Positions 25,356-34,629 of a stretch of 48,545 bases of DNA are shown piece after piece. This stretch comes from Candidatus Saccharimonadales bacterium (GTDB taxonomy: Bacteria > Patescibacteriota > Saccharimonadia > Saccharimonadales > UBA10212). A program made the position numbers and the translations under genes. Under the pieces are notes generated by a model. It did no database searches, was not told the DNA's origin, and saw only the letters and a list, made by a program, of their open reading frames with translations. The DNA is taken from assembly GCA_025450575.1 (NCBI GenBank), contig JANWHE010000025.1, positions 1 to 48,545 on the forward strand, in the 5' to 3' direction. Position 1 is the first letter of the stretch, and every line of letters starts with the position of its first letter.

Positions 25356-25922
25356 TTAGAGGCTTTTCCCCAGTAGTTGCGGCAAACCTAGCGTGCCGCC
25401 TTCTTCGGGGTGGAATTGGGTGCCGAAGATCTTCTTTCTTTTGTGGCGGACGATTTCGATGCCGGATTCAGAAACTGCTAGGACTTCAAGTTCTTTCTCC
25501 GGTACCTCGGGGACATACCAGTAATGGGCCTCCACCTGGCTGATAACTTTTTCTTTCAGGGATTTTTGGCCGATGTCGGTAAGCTGGGTGGTTTTAAAGC
25601 CATAAGTAAGCTCCGGCCGGTAGTGCACTTTACCCCCAAATGCCTTGACGATGACCTCGAATCCCATACAAATTCCCAGAATCGGCGTTTCGGCATTCCG
25701 GACGAAATCGATTTCGTCCTGGTACCAAAGTTTCCCGCGGGTAACCTTATCCGTTATCTCGAGCCCTTCCCCGCCGCCGCCGGATAAGATAACCAGGTCC
25801 TTGCCGCTATCATTGATCTCAATGCCCGGACGGTAGTTCTGCATCTCAATTTCATGATCTTTCAATGAAGCAAACAGGGCTTCCAGGTGTTCGGTGTGAT
25901 TGTTAATGAGCAGTATCTTCAT
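25356..25922 (-). CDS. Class I glutamine amidotransferase
   Basis: LVILSGGGGEGLEI, PILGICMGFEVI (nucleophile Cys), IFGTQFHPEEGG (His-Glu). Confidence 0.88.
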   Translation of the reverse strand: MKILLINNHTEHLEALFASLKDHEIEMQNYRPGIEINDSGKDLVILSGGGGEGLEITDKVTRGKLWYQDEIDFVRNAETPILGICMGFEVIVKAFGGKVHYRPELTYGFKTTQLTDIGQKSLKEKVISQVEAHYWYVPEVPEKELEVLAVSESGIEIVRHKRKKIFGTQFHPEEGGTLGLPQLLGKSL

Positions 25923-26032
25923 TTTTGGTGGTTAAGGACCTGGGTAAAGACTAAATAGATTACGGCGCCAATCAACAGCAGGAATAGGATAAGCATTGGG
26001 ATGAAGCCGTTCTGGTCTTTGTTTTTACTCAT
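25919..26032 (-). CDS. 37-aa single-TM peptide (MSKNKDQNGFIPMLILFLLLIGAVIYLVFTQVLNHQK)
   Basis: Read from sequence; TGA stop overlaps the ATG of the amidotransferase (ATGA). Absent from ORF track. Confidence 0.7.
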   Translation of the reverse strand: MSKNKDQNGFIPMLILFLLLIGAVIYLVFTQVLNHQK

Positions 26033-26112
26033 AGTTTTTAATGTTGGTTATCTGATAAACATTATAAGCACAAGAAAAATTAAATTAAAGCACGTGGAGT
26101 AAAATAACTTAA

Positions 26113-26724
26113 ATGGGTTTCTTCGATTTATCCAACCTCAAGGAGGATTATGACTGGAGCTTGCAGCAGTTCGGGCCGGGCCCCAAGGCGCTGTTGTGGT
26201 GGGACTACCGGTCAATGGCCATCCGGTTTAGGGAATTAGTTAAGGATGTGCCGGTGGACGGCAAGAGCATCATGGACGCCGGCTGCGGCCTAGGGGACTT
26301 ATTGCCCTTTTTGTACGCCAAATCGGTCAATTTCAGATACATAGGCTATGACAGAAAGCCGGAATTCATAGACGAAGCTAAGAAGCATTTCGAAGGCCAT
26401 GATTTTAAAATCGGCGATCCTTTCAATAAGCGGCTAGGTCTCTATGATGTCGTTATTTCATCGGGCGCTATGAACGGCAATGTCAAAGACTGGCTCAAAA
26501 AACGCCAAAGAATGATTTCCAATCTGTTTGATCAGACCGGCGAAGTACTGGCGTTCAATATGGCTGGCGGCTTAAAACCGATTCCCAGCGACCCGCTGAT
26601 AGCCTACGCCGATGCTAACAAGATTTATCAATACTGCCGGACTTTGGCGGCCGACGTGAAACTTAACACCTCATACTTGGACAAAGACTTTACTATCGTG
26701 ATGTTCAAGAAAAAACCGGCTTAG
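26113..26724 (+). CDS. Class I SAM-dependent methyltransferase
   Basis: [39 protein letters not shown]. Confidence 0.85.
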   Translation: MGFFDLSNLKEDYDWSLQQFGPGPKALLWWDYRSMAIRFRELVKDVPVDGKSIMDAGCGLGDLLPFLYAKSVNFRYIGYDRKPEFIDEAKKHFEGHDFKIGDPFNKRLGLYDVVISSGAMNGNVKDWLKKRQRMISNLFDQTGEVLAFNMAGGLKPIPSDPLIAYADANKIYQYCRTLAADVKLNTSYLDKDFTIVMFKKKPA

Positions 26725-27797
26725 GTTTCGCGCAGCGATTCCAGCAAGGCTCTCTGGTCTTTGGTGAGCTTGGTCGGAGTGTCGACGGCGATAGTCACAA
26801 TGTGGACGCCGCGGCTGTTTTTATTCAAATGGGGCACCCCGTGGCCGGACAGCTTGAAGTCAGTACCGCTCTGGGTGCCGGCCGGCACCTTCATGCGCAC
26901 CGGGCCGTCTACGGTAGAGACATCGATCTCGGTGCCTAGGGCGGCGTCGACCATCTCTATATGCTCAGTGGAAAGTATAAGATCGCCTTCTCGGGTGAAT
27001 TTCTTATGCGGCTTGACGCGGATATTAACATATAAATCGCCCTTTGGTCCGTGGGCGATGGCTTCGCCGTGTTCGCGCAGGCGGATAGTGGCGCCGTCGT
27101 CGACGCCGGCCGGGATCTTTAAGCGGACAATCTGGTTGCGCTTCTCGGTCCCCCGCCCTTTGCAGACAGTGCAGACTTTTTCGGGAATCTGGCCACGGCC
27201 CTCGCATTTAGGACAAGGCGCCGATTGCTGGATATTACCGAATACGGTGCGCATGACGTTGGTTACCTGGCCGCTGCCGCCGCAGTTATCACAGGTCTTT
27301 AAATCGTATCCGGGCTCGACGGTCGTGCCGGAACAGTGACTGCAGGTATCTTGCATGGTCAGGTTCAAATCGACTTCGGTGCCAAAGACAGCTTGCTCGA
27401 AACTGATTTCTATGGATGTCTCGACATCTTGGCCGCGGGCCTTGCGGCTGCGGCCGCCGCCCATATCGCCGCCAAAGAAACTGCCGAAGATGTCGCCCAA
27501 ACCTAGGTCCCCGAAATCAAAACTGAAGTCCTGGGCGCCACCGCCGAAACCAGCGAACGGGTTGCCGTCGCTGGCCGCGCTGCTGCCGACCCCGGCGTGG
27601 CCGAACTGGTCATAACGCTTGCGTTTAGCATCATCCTTAAGGATTTCGTAAGCCTCGTTAATTTCTTTGAATTTGGTCTCATCGCCGCCCCGGTCCGGAT
27701 GGTATTCGACGGCCTTTCGCCGGTAGGCTTTTTTTAGCTCATCGGCGCTGGCGCTCTTGCCCACCCCCAATACCTCGTAATAATCCCTCTTAGCCAT
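26721..27797 (-). CDS. dnaJ: Chaperone DnaJ
   Basis: [36 protein letters not shown]; four CxxCxGxG-type zinc motifs. Confidence 0.98.
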   Translation of the reverse strand: MAKRDYYEVLGVGKSASADELKKAYRRKAVEYHPDRGGDETKFKEINEAYEILKDDAKRKRYDQFGHAGVGSSAASDGNPFAGFGGGAQDFSFDFGDLGLGDIFGSFFGGDMGGGRSRKARGQDVETSIEISFEQAVFGTEVDLNLTMQDTCSHCSGTTVEPGYDLKTCDNCGGSGQVTNVMRTVFGNIQQSAPCPKCEGRGQIPEKVCTVCKGRGTEKRNQIVRLKIPAGVDDGATIRLREHGEAIAHGPKGDLYVNIRVKPHKKFTREGDLILSTEHIEMVDAALGTEIDVSTVDGPVRMKVPAGTQSGTDFKLSGHGVPHLNKNSRGVHIVTIAVDTPTKLTKDQRALLESLRET

Positions 27798-27951
27798 TTT
27801 TTTGCTTCTCTCGCTTTAAGATCTCAGCTTCTATGAACTTGCGGTCCTTGCTGACGTAATGGTCCTGGGCGTATTTGATGCCCAGCTTAACTCCCGCGGC
27901 TACAGCCACAGCGGGCAAGACAACATAGCGCAGGAAGTTAGCCGGCTTCAC
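27790..27951 (-). CDS. 53-aa hypothetical protein between dnaK and dnaJ
   Basis: GTG-initiated [53 protein letters not shown]; starts 2 nt after the dnaK stop and overlaps the dnaJ ATG. Absent from ORF track. Confidence 0.7.
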   Translation of the reverse strand: MKPANFLRYVVLPAVAVAAGVKLGIKYAQDHYVSKDRKFIEAEILKREKQKNG

Positions 27952-27953
27952 TA

Positions 27954-29867
27954 TTATTCTTTCTTGTCAGACTTGTCGTCGACGACTTCGCCTTCGATTG
28001 GTTCGTCCTTATCGGACTTTTTCTTGTCGCCCTCGCCAGAATCTTCGGCCGCAGCCTGGTCTTTCTGGGCCGCTTCATACATCTTGGCGCCGACCGGCAT
28101 TATCTTGTCGGATAGTTCCTTGGCGGCTTTCTCTAACTCGTCCTTATCAGTCGCTTCCAGGTGGGTCTTGGCTTCGGCGACGGCATCGTCCAAAGTTTTC
28201 AGGTCTTCTTCGGCCAGCTTGTCTTTGTAGTCGGTCTTCATCTTCTCGGCCTGGTAAACGGCGTTCTCCAAGGTGTTCTTAGCTTCGATAGCCTCGCGCT
28301 TTTTCTTATCCTCTTCGGCGTGAGCCTCGGCCTCCTTGGCGGCTTTTTCCACCTCGGCTTTGTCGAGATTGCCACTACCCTGGATGGTTATGCTCTGCTC
28401 TTTGCCGGTGCCCTTATCTTTGGCGGTGACGTTCAGGATGCCGTTAGCATCAATGTTGAAAGTAACCTCAATCTGCGGCACGCCGCGCGGCGCCGGCGGG
28501 ATGCCGTCCAGCACGAACCGGCCGAGCGATTTGTTGTCGGCGCTCATCTCGCGTTCGCCCTGTAATACATGGATTTCCACGCTGTTCTGATTGTCGGCGG
28601 CGGTGGAGAATACTTCGTTCTTGCTGGTCGGGATGGTGGTGTTGCGCTCAATCAGCTTAGTGGTGACACCGCCGAGGGTCTCGATACCCAAGCTTAGCGG
28701 GGTGACATCCAGCAACAGCACGTCTTTGACGTCGCCCTGCAGCACGCCGCCCTGGATAGCGGCGCCGACGGCTACCACTTCGTCCGGGTTGACTCCTTGC
28801 AGAGGGTCTTTACCGAAGATCTGCTTAACTTTTTCAATTACGGCCGGCATGCGGGTCATGCCGCCGACTAAAACGATCTCGTTGATGTCGGCGTTGCTCA
28901 GCTTGGCATCTTTGATGGCCTTTTCGCACGGTCCGGCGGTCTTATCGATGAGATCCTGGACCAGCTCGATAAGCTTGGCGCGGGTCAGTTTATATTCGAA
29001 GTGCTTTGGGCCTTCGGCGTCGGCTGTTAGAAACGGCAGGTTGATGTCGGCTACTTCGGTCGTTGATAGCTCCTTTTTGGCTTTTTCGGCCTCTTCTTTG
29101 AGCCGCTGCATAGCGGCCTTGTCGTCTTTGACATCGATGCCGGACTGGTTCTTGAACTGTTCCACGAAGTGGTTGACGATACGCATATCGAAATCTTCGC
29201 CGCCCAAGTGGGTGTCGCCGTTGGTGGAAAGCACTTCAAACACGCCTTCGCCTAACTGCAGTATTGATACGTCGAAGGTGCCGCCGCCGAGGTCAAAGAC
29301 GGCGATTTTTTCTTCTTTGCCTTTATCTAATCCATAAGCCAAAGCGGCAGCCGTCGGTTCATTGATAATCCGTTTGACTTCCAGTCCAGCGATCTTACCG
29401 GCATCCTTGGTGGCTTGGCGCTGGCTGTCGTCAAAATAAGCCGGCACGGTAATCACCGCTTCGGTGACCGGTTCGCCTAGAAAAGCCTCGGCGTCGGCTT
29501 TGAGCTTGCTTAGGATCATGCCGCTGACTTCTTCGGGGCTGTAGTCTTTGCCCGCCATCTCCACTTTGACGCCGCTGCCAGCCTTGACGATCTTGTAAGG
29601 CATCAGTTTGATGTCGCGCTGGACTTCCTCGTCGTCGAACTTGCGGCCGATTAACCGCTTGACGCCGAAAATAGTGTTAGTCGGGTTAGTGACCCGCTGG
29701 CGGTTAGCCACCTGGCCGACCAGCCGTTCGCCGTTTTTGTTGATTGCCACCACGCTGGGAGTGGTGCGGTTGCCCTCGCTGTTGGCGATGATTTCCGGTT
29801 TGCCGGACTGCATGGCCGCCATCGCGCTGTTAGTTGTTCCCAAATCGATCCCTATGATCTTTGCCAT
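27954..29867 (-). CDS. dnaK: Chaperone DnaK
   Basis: [57 protein letters not shown]. Confidence 0.98.
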   Translation of the reverse strand: MAKIIGIDLGTTNSAMAAMQSGKPEIIANSEGNRTTPSVVAINKNGERLVGQVANRQRVTNPTNTIFGVKRLIGRKFDDEEVQRDIKLMPYKIVKAGSGVKVEMAGKDYSPEEVSGMILSKLKADAEAFLGEPVTEAVITVPAYFDDSQRQATKDAGKIAGLEVKRIINEPTAAALAYGLDKGKEEKIAVFDLGGGTFDVSILQLGEGVFEVLSTNGDTHLGGEDFDMRIVNHFVEQFKNQSGIDVKDDKAAMQRLKEEAEKAKKELSTTEVADINLPFLTADAEGPKHFEYKLTRAKLIELVQDLIDKTAGPCEKAIKDAKLSNADINEIVLVGGMTRMPAVIEKVKQIFGKDPLQGVNPDEVVAVGAAIQGGVLQGDVKDVLLLDVTPLSLGIETLGGVTTKLIERNTTIPTSKNEVFSTAADNQNSVEIHVLQGEREMSADNKSLGRFVLDGIPPAPRGVPQIEVTFNIDANGILNVTAKDKGTGKEQSITIQGSGNLDKAEVEKAAKEAEAHAEEDKKKREAIEAKNTLENAVYQAEKMKTDYKDKLAEEDLKTLDDAVAEAKTHLEATDKDELEKAAKELSDKIMPVGAKMYEAAQKDQAAAEDSGEGDKKKSDKDEPIEGEVVDDKSDKKE

Positions 29868-30220
29868 TATTGTTCTCCTTTATCTGATTCATCATTTGCT
29901 ATTTTCTCTAAGCCTTCTAAAATATCTTCTACAGAAAAGTTTTCGGTCGTACCAGAAGATTGAGGTGCTGTGTCACTCCTCCGTAACTTTTCCATTAGTT
30001 CAGCCATCCTATATGCGGTCTCTCTTTCATGTGGGAGTAATGCTTCCAAGCGACGCTCAACATCTTCCTCTATGGCCGGTAATATACGGGCGGCTCTTTG
30101 AGACTCTAAGGGGTAAATATCCTGTTGATCTATATACAGCCTCTCTCGAGCGGCTTCATTTATAAGCCGCGCTACGGTTTCGATAGGATTTTTTGGTACA
30201 GCTTCGCTTTTTTCTAACAT
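29867..30220 (-). CDS. Hypothetical protein in heat-shock operon
   Basis: 117 aa, overlaps both grpE and dnaK by 1-nt stop/start junctions; no family recognised. Confidence 0.8.
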   Translation of the reverse strand: MLEKSEAVPKNPIETVARLINEAARERLYIDQQDIYPLESQRAARILPAIEEDVERRLEALLPHERETAYRMAELMEKLRRSDTAPQSSGTTENFSVEDILEGLEKIANDESDKGEQ

Positions 30221-30684
30221 TATTTTTTATCCATCTTGACTTTGACCATGGCGTGGCGGATGACTTCATCACCAATAAGGTAGCCGGGTTGAAGTTCCTC
30301 GCAAACAACTTCAACCGTGCCATCGCCGTCTTCCATATGGACCGCCTCGTGCAGTCTGGGGTCAAAAACCTCGCCAACGGTCTTGATGCGCTTGACCCCA
30401 AGCTGGGCGAAACACTGTTCGAACTGCTTCAGCACGCCTTTCAGGCCTTTGACGTAGTCGTGGTCCTTCAGATCTTTGGGAGTGTGCTTGAAAGCTCGTT
30501 CCAGATTATCTAATGCCGGCAGCAGCTCCTGGACGACCATCGCCTTATAAAATTCGCCAAGCCGGGCTTTTTCCTGGTCGGTACGGCGGCGCAGGTTTTC
30601 GGCGTCGGCCCGTTCGCGCTGCAGCGCTCCCGTCAACTCAACAATTTGCTGTTCTAGCTCCTTAATCGTCGGTTTCCTAGACAT
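30220..30684 (-). CDS. grpE: Nucleotide exchange factor GrpE
   Basis: ADAENLRRRTDQEKARLGEFYKAMVVQELLPALDNLERAFK...VKRIKTVGEVFDPRLHEAVHMEDGDG. Confidence 0.95.
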   Translation of the reverse strand: MSRKPTIKELEQQIVELTGALQRERADAENLRRRTDQEKARLGEFYKAMVVQELLPALDNLERAFKHTPKDLKDHDYVKGLKGVLKQFEQCFAQLGVKRIKTVGEVFDPRLHEAVHMEDGDGTVEVVCEELQPGYLIGDEVIRHAMVKVKMDKK

Positions 30685-31399
30685 AGAGAGTCTCCTCTAA
30701 AGCTTTGCCGGCCCGGCCGACCAGGCTCATTACTTCCCGGTAACTCTGGCGAGTGGGGCCCAGGACGCCGATGTAGCTACGGTCGCTGAATGGGCTGCGG
30801 AAGCGGCTGATTATCAAACTGGCGCCGGCGCTGCGGCCGATAGGGTTCTCGCGGCCGATGTAAACGCTCAGCGGTTCGTTGGGCGCGGCTTCGTGCAACC
30901 AAGGCTCCAAGTTATCCAAAAGCCTTGCGACTTCCTGGACTTGGCCAGGGTGCATGAACTCCGGCTGGCCGAACAGATTCGATAAGCCGCTCATATAAAG
31001 CTGCGGGCCGATGGTGGCCAGACCCAGGTTATGGGTTAACTCTACCAGGGTGTCTACGGTGTTGCGGATGGTGCGCTCCGGATGGCCGCCGCTGGCCGCT
31101 CGGGCCTGCACGGCGCGTTCGGCGCGGCCCTCGGCCGGCTGGCCGCCAGCCTGGGAGAGATCATTGACATAAAACCGGTAGCCTTTATCGGTCGGTATGC
31201 GTCCGGCGCTGGTGTGCGGCTGCTGGATGTAGCCGGCGCGCTCTAGGGCCGCCATTTCGGAACGGATAGTGGCGCTACTGACATCGAATAATTTAGCCAG
31301 CAAACTGCTGCCCACCGGGCTGGCCACTTCGGCATACTGTTCGACGATGGCCTGTAAAATCTTAGCTTGTCTATCGGTCATTTGGCACTCCTGTGACAT
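30677..31399 (-). CDS. hrcA: Heat-inducible transcription repressor HrcA, short form (240 aa)
   Basis: ILQAIVEQYAEVASPVGSSLLAKLFDVSSATIRSEMAALERAGYIQQPHTSAGRIPTDKGYRFYV; C-term VYIGRENP...LGPTRQSYREVMSLV. Confidence 0.93.
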   Translation of the reverse strand: MSQECQMTDRQAKILQAIVEQYAEVASPVGSSLLAKLFDVSSATIRSEMAALERAGYIQQPHTSAGRIPTDKGYRFYVNDLSQAGGQPAEGRAERAVQARAASGGHPERTIRNTVDTLVELTHNLGLATIGPQLYMSGLSNLFGQPEFMHPGQVQEVARLLDNLEPWLHEAAPNEPLSVYIGRENPIGRSAGASLIISRFRSPFSDRSYIGVLGPTRQSYREVMSLVGRAGKALEETLYV

Positions 31400-31429
31400 T
31401 TCTGCCAGCGTGCTTATATTCTAGATAAA

Positions 31430-31456
31430 CTGGCACTCCAATGTCAAGAGTGCTAA
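31430..31456. promoter_or_regulatory. CIRCE operator (HrcA binding site)
   Basis: CTGGCACTC-CAATGTCAA-GAGTGCTAA; consensus TTAGCACTC-N9-GAGTGCTAA. Confidence 0.95.
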
Positions 31457-31494
31457 CTGTGGCGGTGAAATGATATGGCTGGTATAGTTTATAG

Positions 31495-32133
31495 ATGGAC
31501 GAACCAGAGGTAATCGACCGCGTGCGGGCTTGGCTGGGTCCCGGCGCAATCAATATATTCGGACCGCCTTTTGCCGGTAAAGACACCCAGGGGCAACGCT
31601 TAGCCAAAGCTTTAGACGCCCAATTGCTGGGCGGCGGCGATATCTTAAGAGGCAGCGATATTCCGAACAGCGTCAAGTCGCTGATGCGGGCCGGCGAGCT
31701 CATCCCTACTAATGATTATTTCGAACTGGTGCTGCCTTATCTTAAACAGCCTGAATTTACCGGTATACCGTTAATTTTGAGCTCTGTCGGGCGCTGGCAC
31801 GGCGAAGAGGCCGGTGTTTTAGAGGCCACCTCAGCCGCCGGACACCCTCTAAGAGCCGTTTTTTATCTCAATATCGATGAGCCTGTTGTATGGGAGCGCT
31901 GGGAGCGTTCCGACTCGCGCCGCTCCAGAGGCAAGCGGGCCGACGATTCTTACGAGGTTTTACAGATAAGGCTGGAGGAGTTCAGGCGCAAGACATTACC
32001 GGTAATCGAATTTTACCGCAGCCAGAAACTATTGATAGAGATCGACAGTAATCGGCCTACGGATATCGTATCTAAGGATATTTTAGACCGGCTGCTCCAG
32101 TTCTCCGAGTCGAGAGATCAGTCTATCACGTAA
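31495..32133 (+). CDS. Adenylate kinase-like nucleoside monophosphate kinase
   Basis: AINIFGPPFAGKDTQGQRLAKALDAQLLGGGDILRG...RSRGKRADDSYEVLQIRLEEFRRKTLPVIEFY. Confidence 0.85.
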   Translation: MDEPEVIDRVRAWLGPGAINIFGPPFAGKDTQGQRLAKALDAQLLGGGDILRGSDIPNSVKSLMRAGELIPTNDYFELVLPYLKQPEFTGIPLILSSVGRWHGEEAGVLEATSAAGHPLRAVFYLNIDEPVVWERWERSDSRRSRGKRADDSYEVLQIRLEEFRRKTLPVIEFYRSQKLLIEIDSNRPTDIVSKDILDRLLQFSESRDQSIT

Positions 32134-32812
32134 AGGTCAGCTCTTGCGAGATGCGCTGGGCTTCTTCGTGAGCCCTGGTTTCACGTTCCTGATCCACTTT
32201 GCCGTTCAAGAGCATGTTGGTCTGATGGACCGCCGCGTCCAGCTCGTCATTAAGGATGAAATGGATCTGTCCGTCGCTGAGCGCGAAATTGAATGAGAAT
32301 TTCGACTCTTTGAGCCGGCCCAGCAGCTGGTCGCGATCAAAGCTGATGCGCCCCAGCCTGTCCATCCATTCCAAAAAGGTCGGCGGCGTTATATATACGG
32401 TCAAAGTGTCGCTGAACCCCAGGGTGCGGAATTGGGGGACGACTTCGGCCAGGACGCCAAGCACGGCCATCCCCACCTGCGGATAAAGGCTGGCCCGGGT
32501 ACCATAAAAATCGCCGGTCGGTCCAACCGCGATCTGTACGAATTGACGGTTTTTAATATCATCGACCAGCTGCTGATAATCGGTATGGAAAAAGTAATCG
32601 AGGCCTTCTATCTCTTCCGGGCGCTTCGGCCTGGTAGTATCGGTCGGCACGTAAGGAACCCCTAGGCGCTTGATGACGCTGGTCTTGCCCACGCCAGAGG
32701 CACCGACCACCATCAGCAGGTCAACGTCGCTGATACGAGCCAGGGTCTGGGCCGGCGCCTGATAACTCTTAGCCAGATCGGGCAATATCTTCAAGAAGTC
32801 GTCGCGTGTCAT
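32126..32812 (-). CDS. Guanylate kinase-like protein
   Basis: DLLMVVGASGVGKTSVIKRLGVPYVPTDTTRPKRPEEIEGLDYFF. Confidence 0.82.
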   Translation of the reverse strand: MTRDDFLKILPDLAKSYQAPAQTLARISDVDLLMVVGASGVGKTSVIKRLGVPYVPTDTTRPKRPEEIEGLDYFFHTDYQQLVDDIKNRQFVQIAVGPTGDFYGTRASLYPQVGMAVLGVLAEVVPQFRTLGFSDTLTVYITPPTFLEWMDRLGRISFDRDQLLGRLKESKFSFNFALSDGQIHFILNDELDAAVHQTNMLLNGKVDQERETRAHEEAQRISQELTFT

Positions 32813-34593
32813 TAATCTCTTTTAAGCATAACAGCAAATGCTTCGGCGGGTATATCCACTTTGCCGAAACGTTTCATCCGCTCTTTCCCGCGCTTCTGCT
32901 TAGCCAGCACCTTCTTTTTACGCGAGACGTCGCCGCCGTAAAGGCCGGTGGTGACGTCTTTGCGGTAAGCGCTGATATCTTCGCGGGCGATGAATTTGCC
33001 GCCGATGGCCGCTTGCAGGGCCACTTTGAACTGCTGGCGTGGGATAACCTCTTTCAGCTTGGCCACGGCCGACCGGGCGACCGGTTCGGCTTCGTTACGA
33101 TGGACCATTATCGATAAGGCGTCCACCCGGTCGCCGGCCACGTAAAAATCCAGCCGGACCAAGTCTTCGGCGCGGTAACCGGACAGCTCGTAATTAAACG
33201 AGCCGTAGCCGCTAGTGATACTTTTGAGCTGATCATAAAAATCGGTCAGCAGGTTGGCCAGCGGCGCTTCAAAATCAATTACCGCCAGCTGGGCATCCAC
33301 GTAACTGATGTGCTTTTGCAGGCCGCGGGCGCCCACTATCATCTGCAGAACGCTGCCGACGTACTGGTTGGGGCAGACTATCTCGCCCTTGACCCACGGC
33401 TCGCGGATTTCGGCGATTAAGCTGGTGTCCGGCAGCTCGGACGCCGATTTGATATCGGTTTCCTGCCCGGAGGTAGACTTGACCTTGTAATCCGTGCTGG
33501 GGTTGGTGATTATCAGTTCTAGATTATATTCGCGCTCCAGCCGCTCACGGACGATGTCCATATGCAGCAGGCCCAAAAACCCGATTCTGAAACCAAAGCC
33601 CAACACCGGCGAGTTCTCGGGAGTATATTGCAAAGCCGAATCGCTTAGCGTCAATCTTTCGACGGCATCCTTAAGCGTCTGGTAGTTTTCGTGGCTGTCC
33701 GGGAAGAAACCGGCGTAGACGAACGGGATGACGTTTTTATAACCGGGCAGCGGCGCGACCGAGCCATAGGCGGCTAAACTGACCGTATCGCCGACCCTGG
33801 CTTCCCGGGTCGATTTCAGATTAGTGACGATGTAGCCGATCTCGCCGGCCGTCAAAGAGGCCGCCGGCCTCATTTCTGGGCTTAGGCTGCCGACTTCCAG
33901 CGCTAAACCCTCGGATTTGGTCCCCAGCATCCTAATTTGCGAATTTTTAGTGATTCCGCCGTCAAATTGGCGAACGTAGAGGATGACTCCGCGATAGTCA
34001 TCATAGTATGAATCGAAGATTAAGGCCCGGGCCGTTTCTTGAGCGCCGCCAGCCGGTGCCGGCACCTCCGTGATAACTCGCTCCAGCAGATCGTCGACGC
34101 CTTGTCCGGTCTTGGCGCTGACCAGCAGGATGTCCTCCTTTTTGCAGCCCAGCAGATTGATAACTTCGGCGCTGGTGCGCTCGATGTCAGCCGCCGGCAA
34201 GTCAATCTTATTCAGGACCGGGATAATTTTGAGGTCGGCCGCCAGCGCCAAGTAGACGTTAGCCAGCGTCTGAGCCTGGATACCCTGGCTGGCATCTACC
34301 ACCAGTACCGCCCCTTCCACGGCCGCCAAGCTGCGGCTGACCTCGTAGCTGAAGTCCACGTGGCCGGGCGTATCTATCAGATTAAGTTCGTAATCCCGGT
34401 ACTTCATCCGCACCGGCGCCAGCTTGATAGTGATGCCCCGCTCCTGCTCCAGGTCCATCTTGTCTAAAATCTGGGCCTTCATGTTGCGTTTTTCCACCGT
34501 ACCGGTCAATTCCAGCAGCCTATCGGCCAATGTCGATTTACCGTGGTCGATATGGGCAATGATGCAAAAATTCCGAATATGGTCCTGGTTCAT
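32812..34593 (-). CDS. lepA: Elongation factor 4 (LepA)
   Basis: IRNFCIIAHIDHGKSTLADRLLELTGTVE...QAQTLANVYLAL...KKKVLAKQKRGKERMKRFGKVDIPAEAF. Confidence 0.98.
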   Translation of the reverse strand: MNQDHIRNFCIIAHIDHGKSTLADRLLELTGTVEKRNMKAQILDKMDLEQERGITIKLAPVRMKYRDYELNLIDTPGHVDFSYEVSRSLAAVEGAVLVVDASQGIQAQTLANVYLALAADLKIIPVLNKIDLPAADIERTSAEVINLLGCKKEDILLVSAKTGQGVDDLLERVITEVPAPAGGAQETARALIFDSYYDDYRGVILYVRQFDGGITKNSQIRMLGTKSEGLALEVGSLSPEMRPAASLTAGEIGYIVTNLKSTREARVGDTVSLAAYGSVAPLPGYKNVIPFVYAGFFPDSHENYQTLKDAVERLTLSDSALQYTPENSPVLGFGFRIGFLGLLHMDIVRERLEREYNLELIITNPSTDYKVKSTSGQETDIKSASELPDTSLIAEIREPWVKGEIVCPNQYVGSVLQMIVGARGLQKHISYVDAQLAVIDFEAPLANLLTDFYDQLKSITSGYGSFNYELSGYRAEDLVRLDFYVAGDRVDALSIMVHRNEAEPVARSAVAKLKEVIPRQQFKVALQAAIGGKFIAREDISAYRKDVTTGLYGGDVSRKKKVLAKQKRGKERMKRFGKVDIPAEAFAVMLKRD

Positions 34594-34629
34594 CAGGATT
34601 TAAGTATAACAGAGGTAGAACAGATACGC

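Noticed and set aside
24047-25922. Assignment of Mur ligase plus amidotransferase as MurT/GatD
   Set aside because: The Mur ligase reads closer to the cyanophycin synthetase C-terminal domain, and the neighbours are RimK and RimB-like rather than cell-wall genes. Not fully excluded.
28591-29337. Long plus-strand ORF opposite dnaK (248 aa) and similar antisense ORFs at other genes
   Set aside because: Low-complexity Ser/Pro-rich readings mirror the codon usage of real genes on the other strand.
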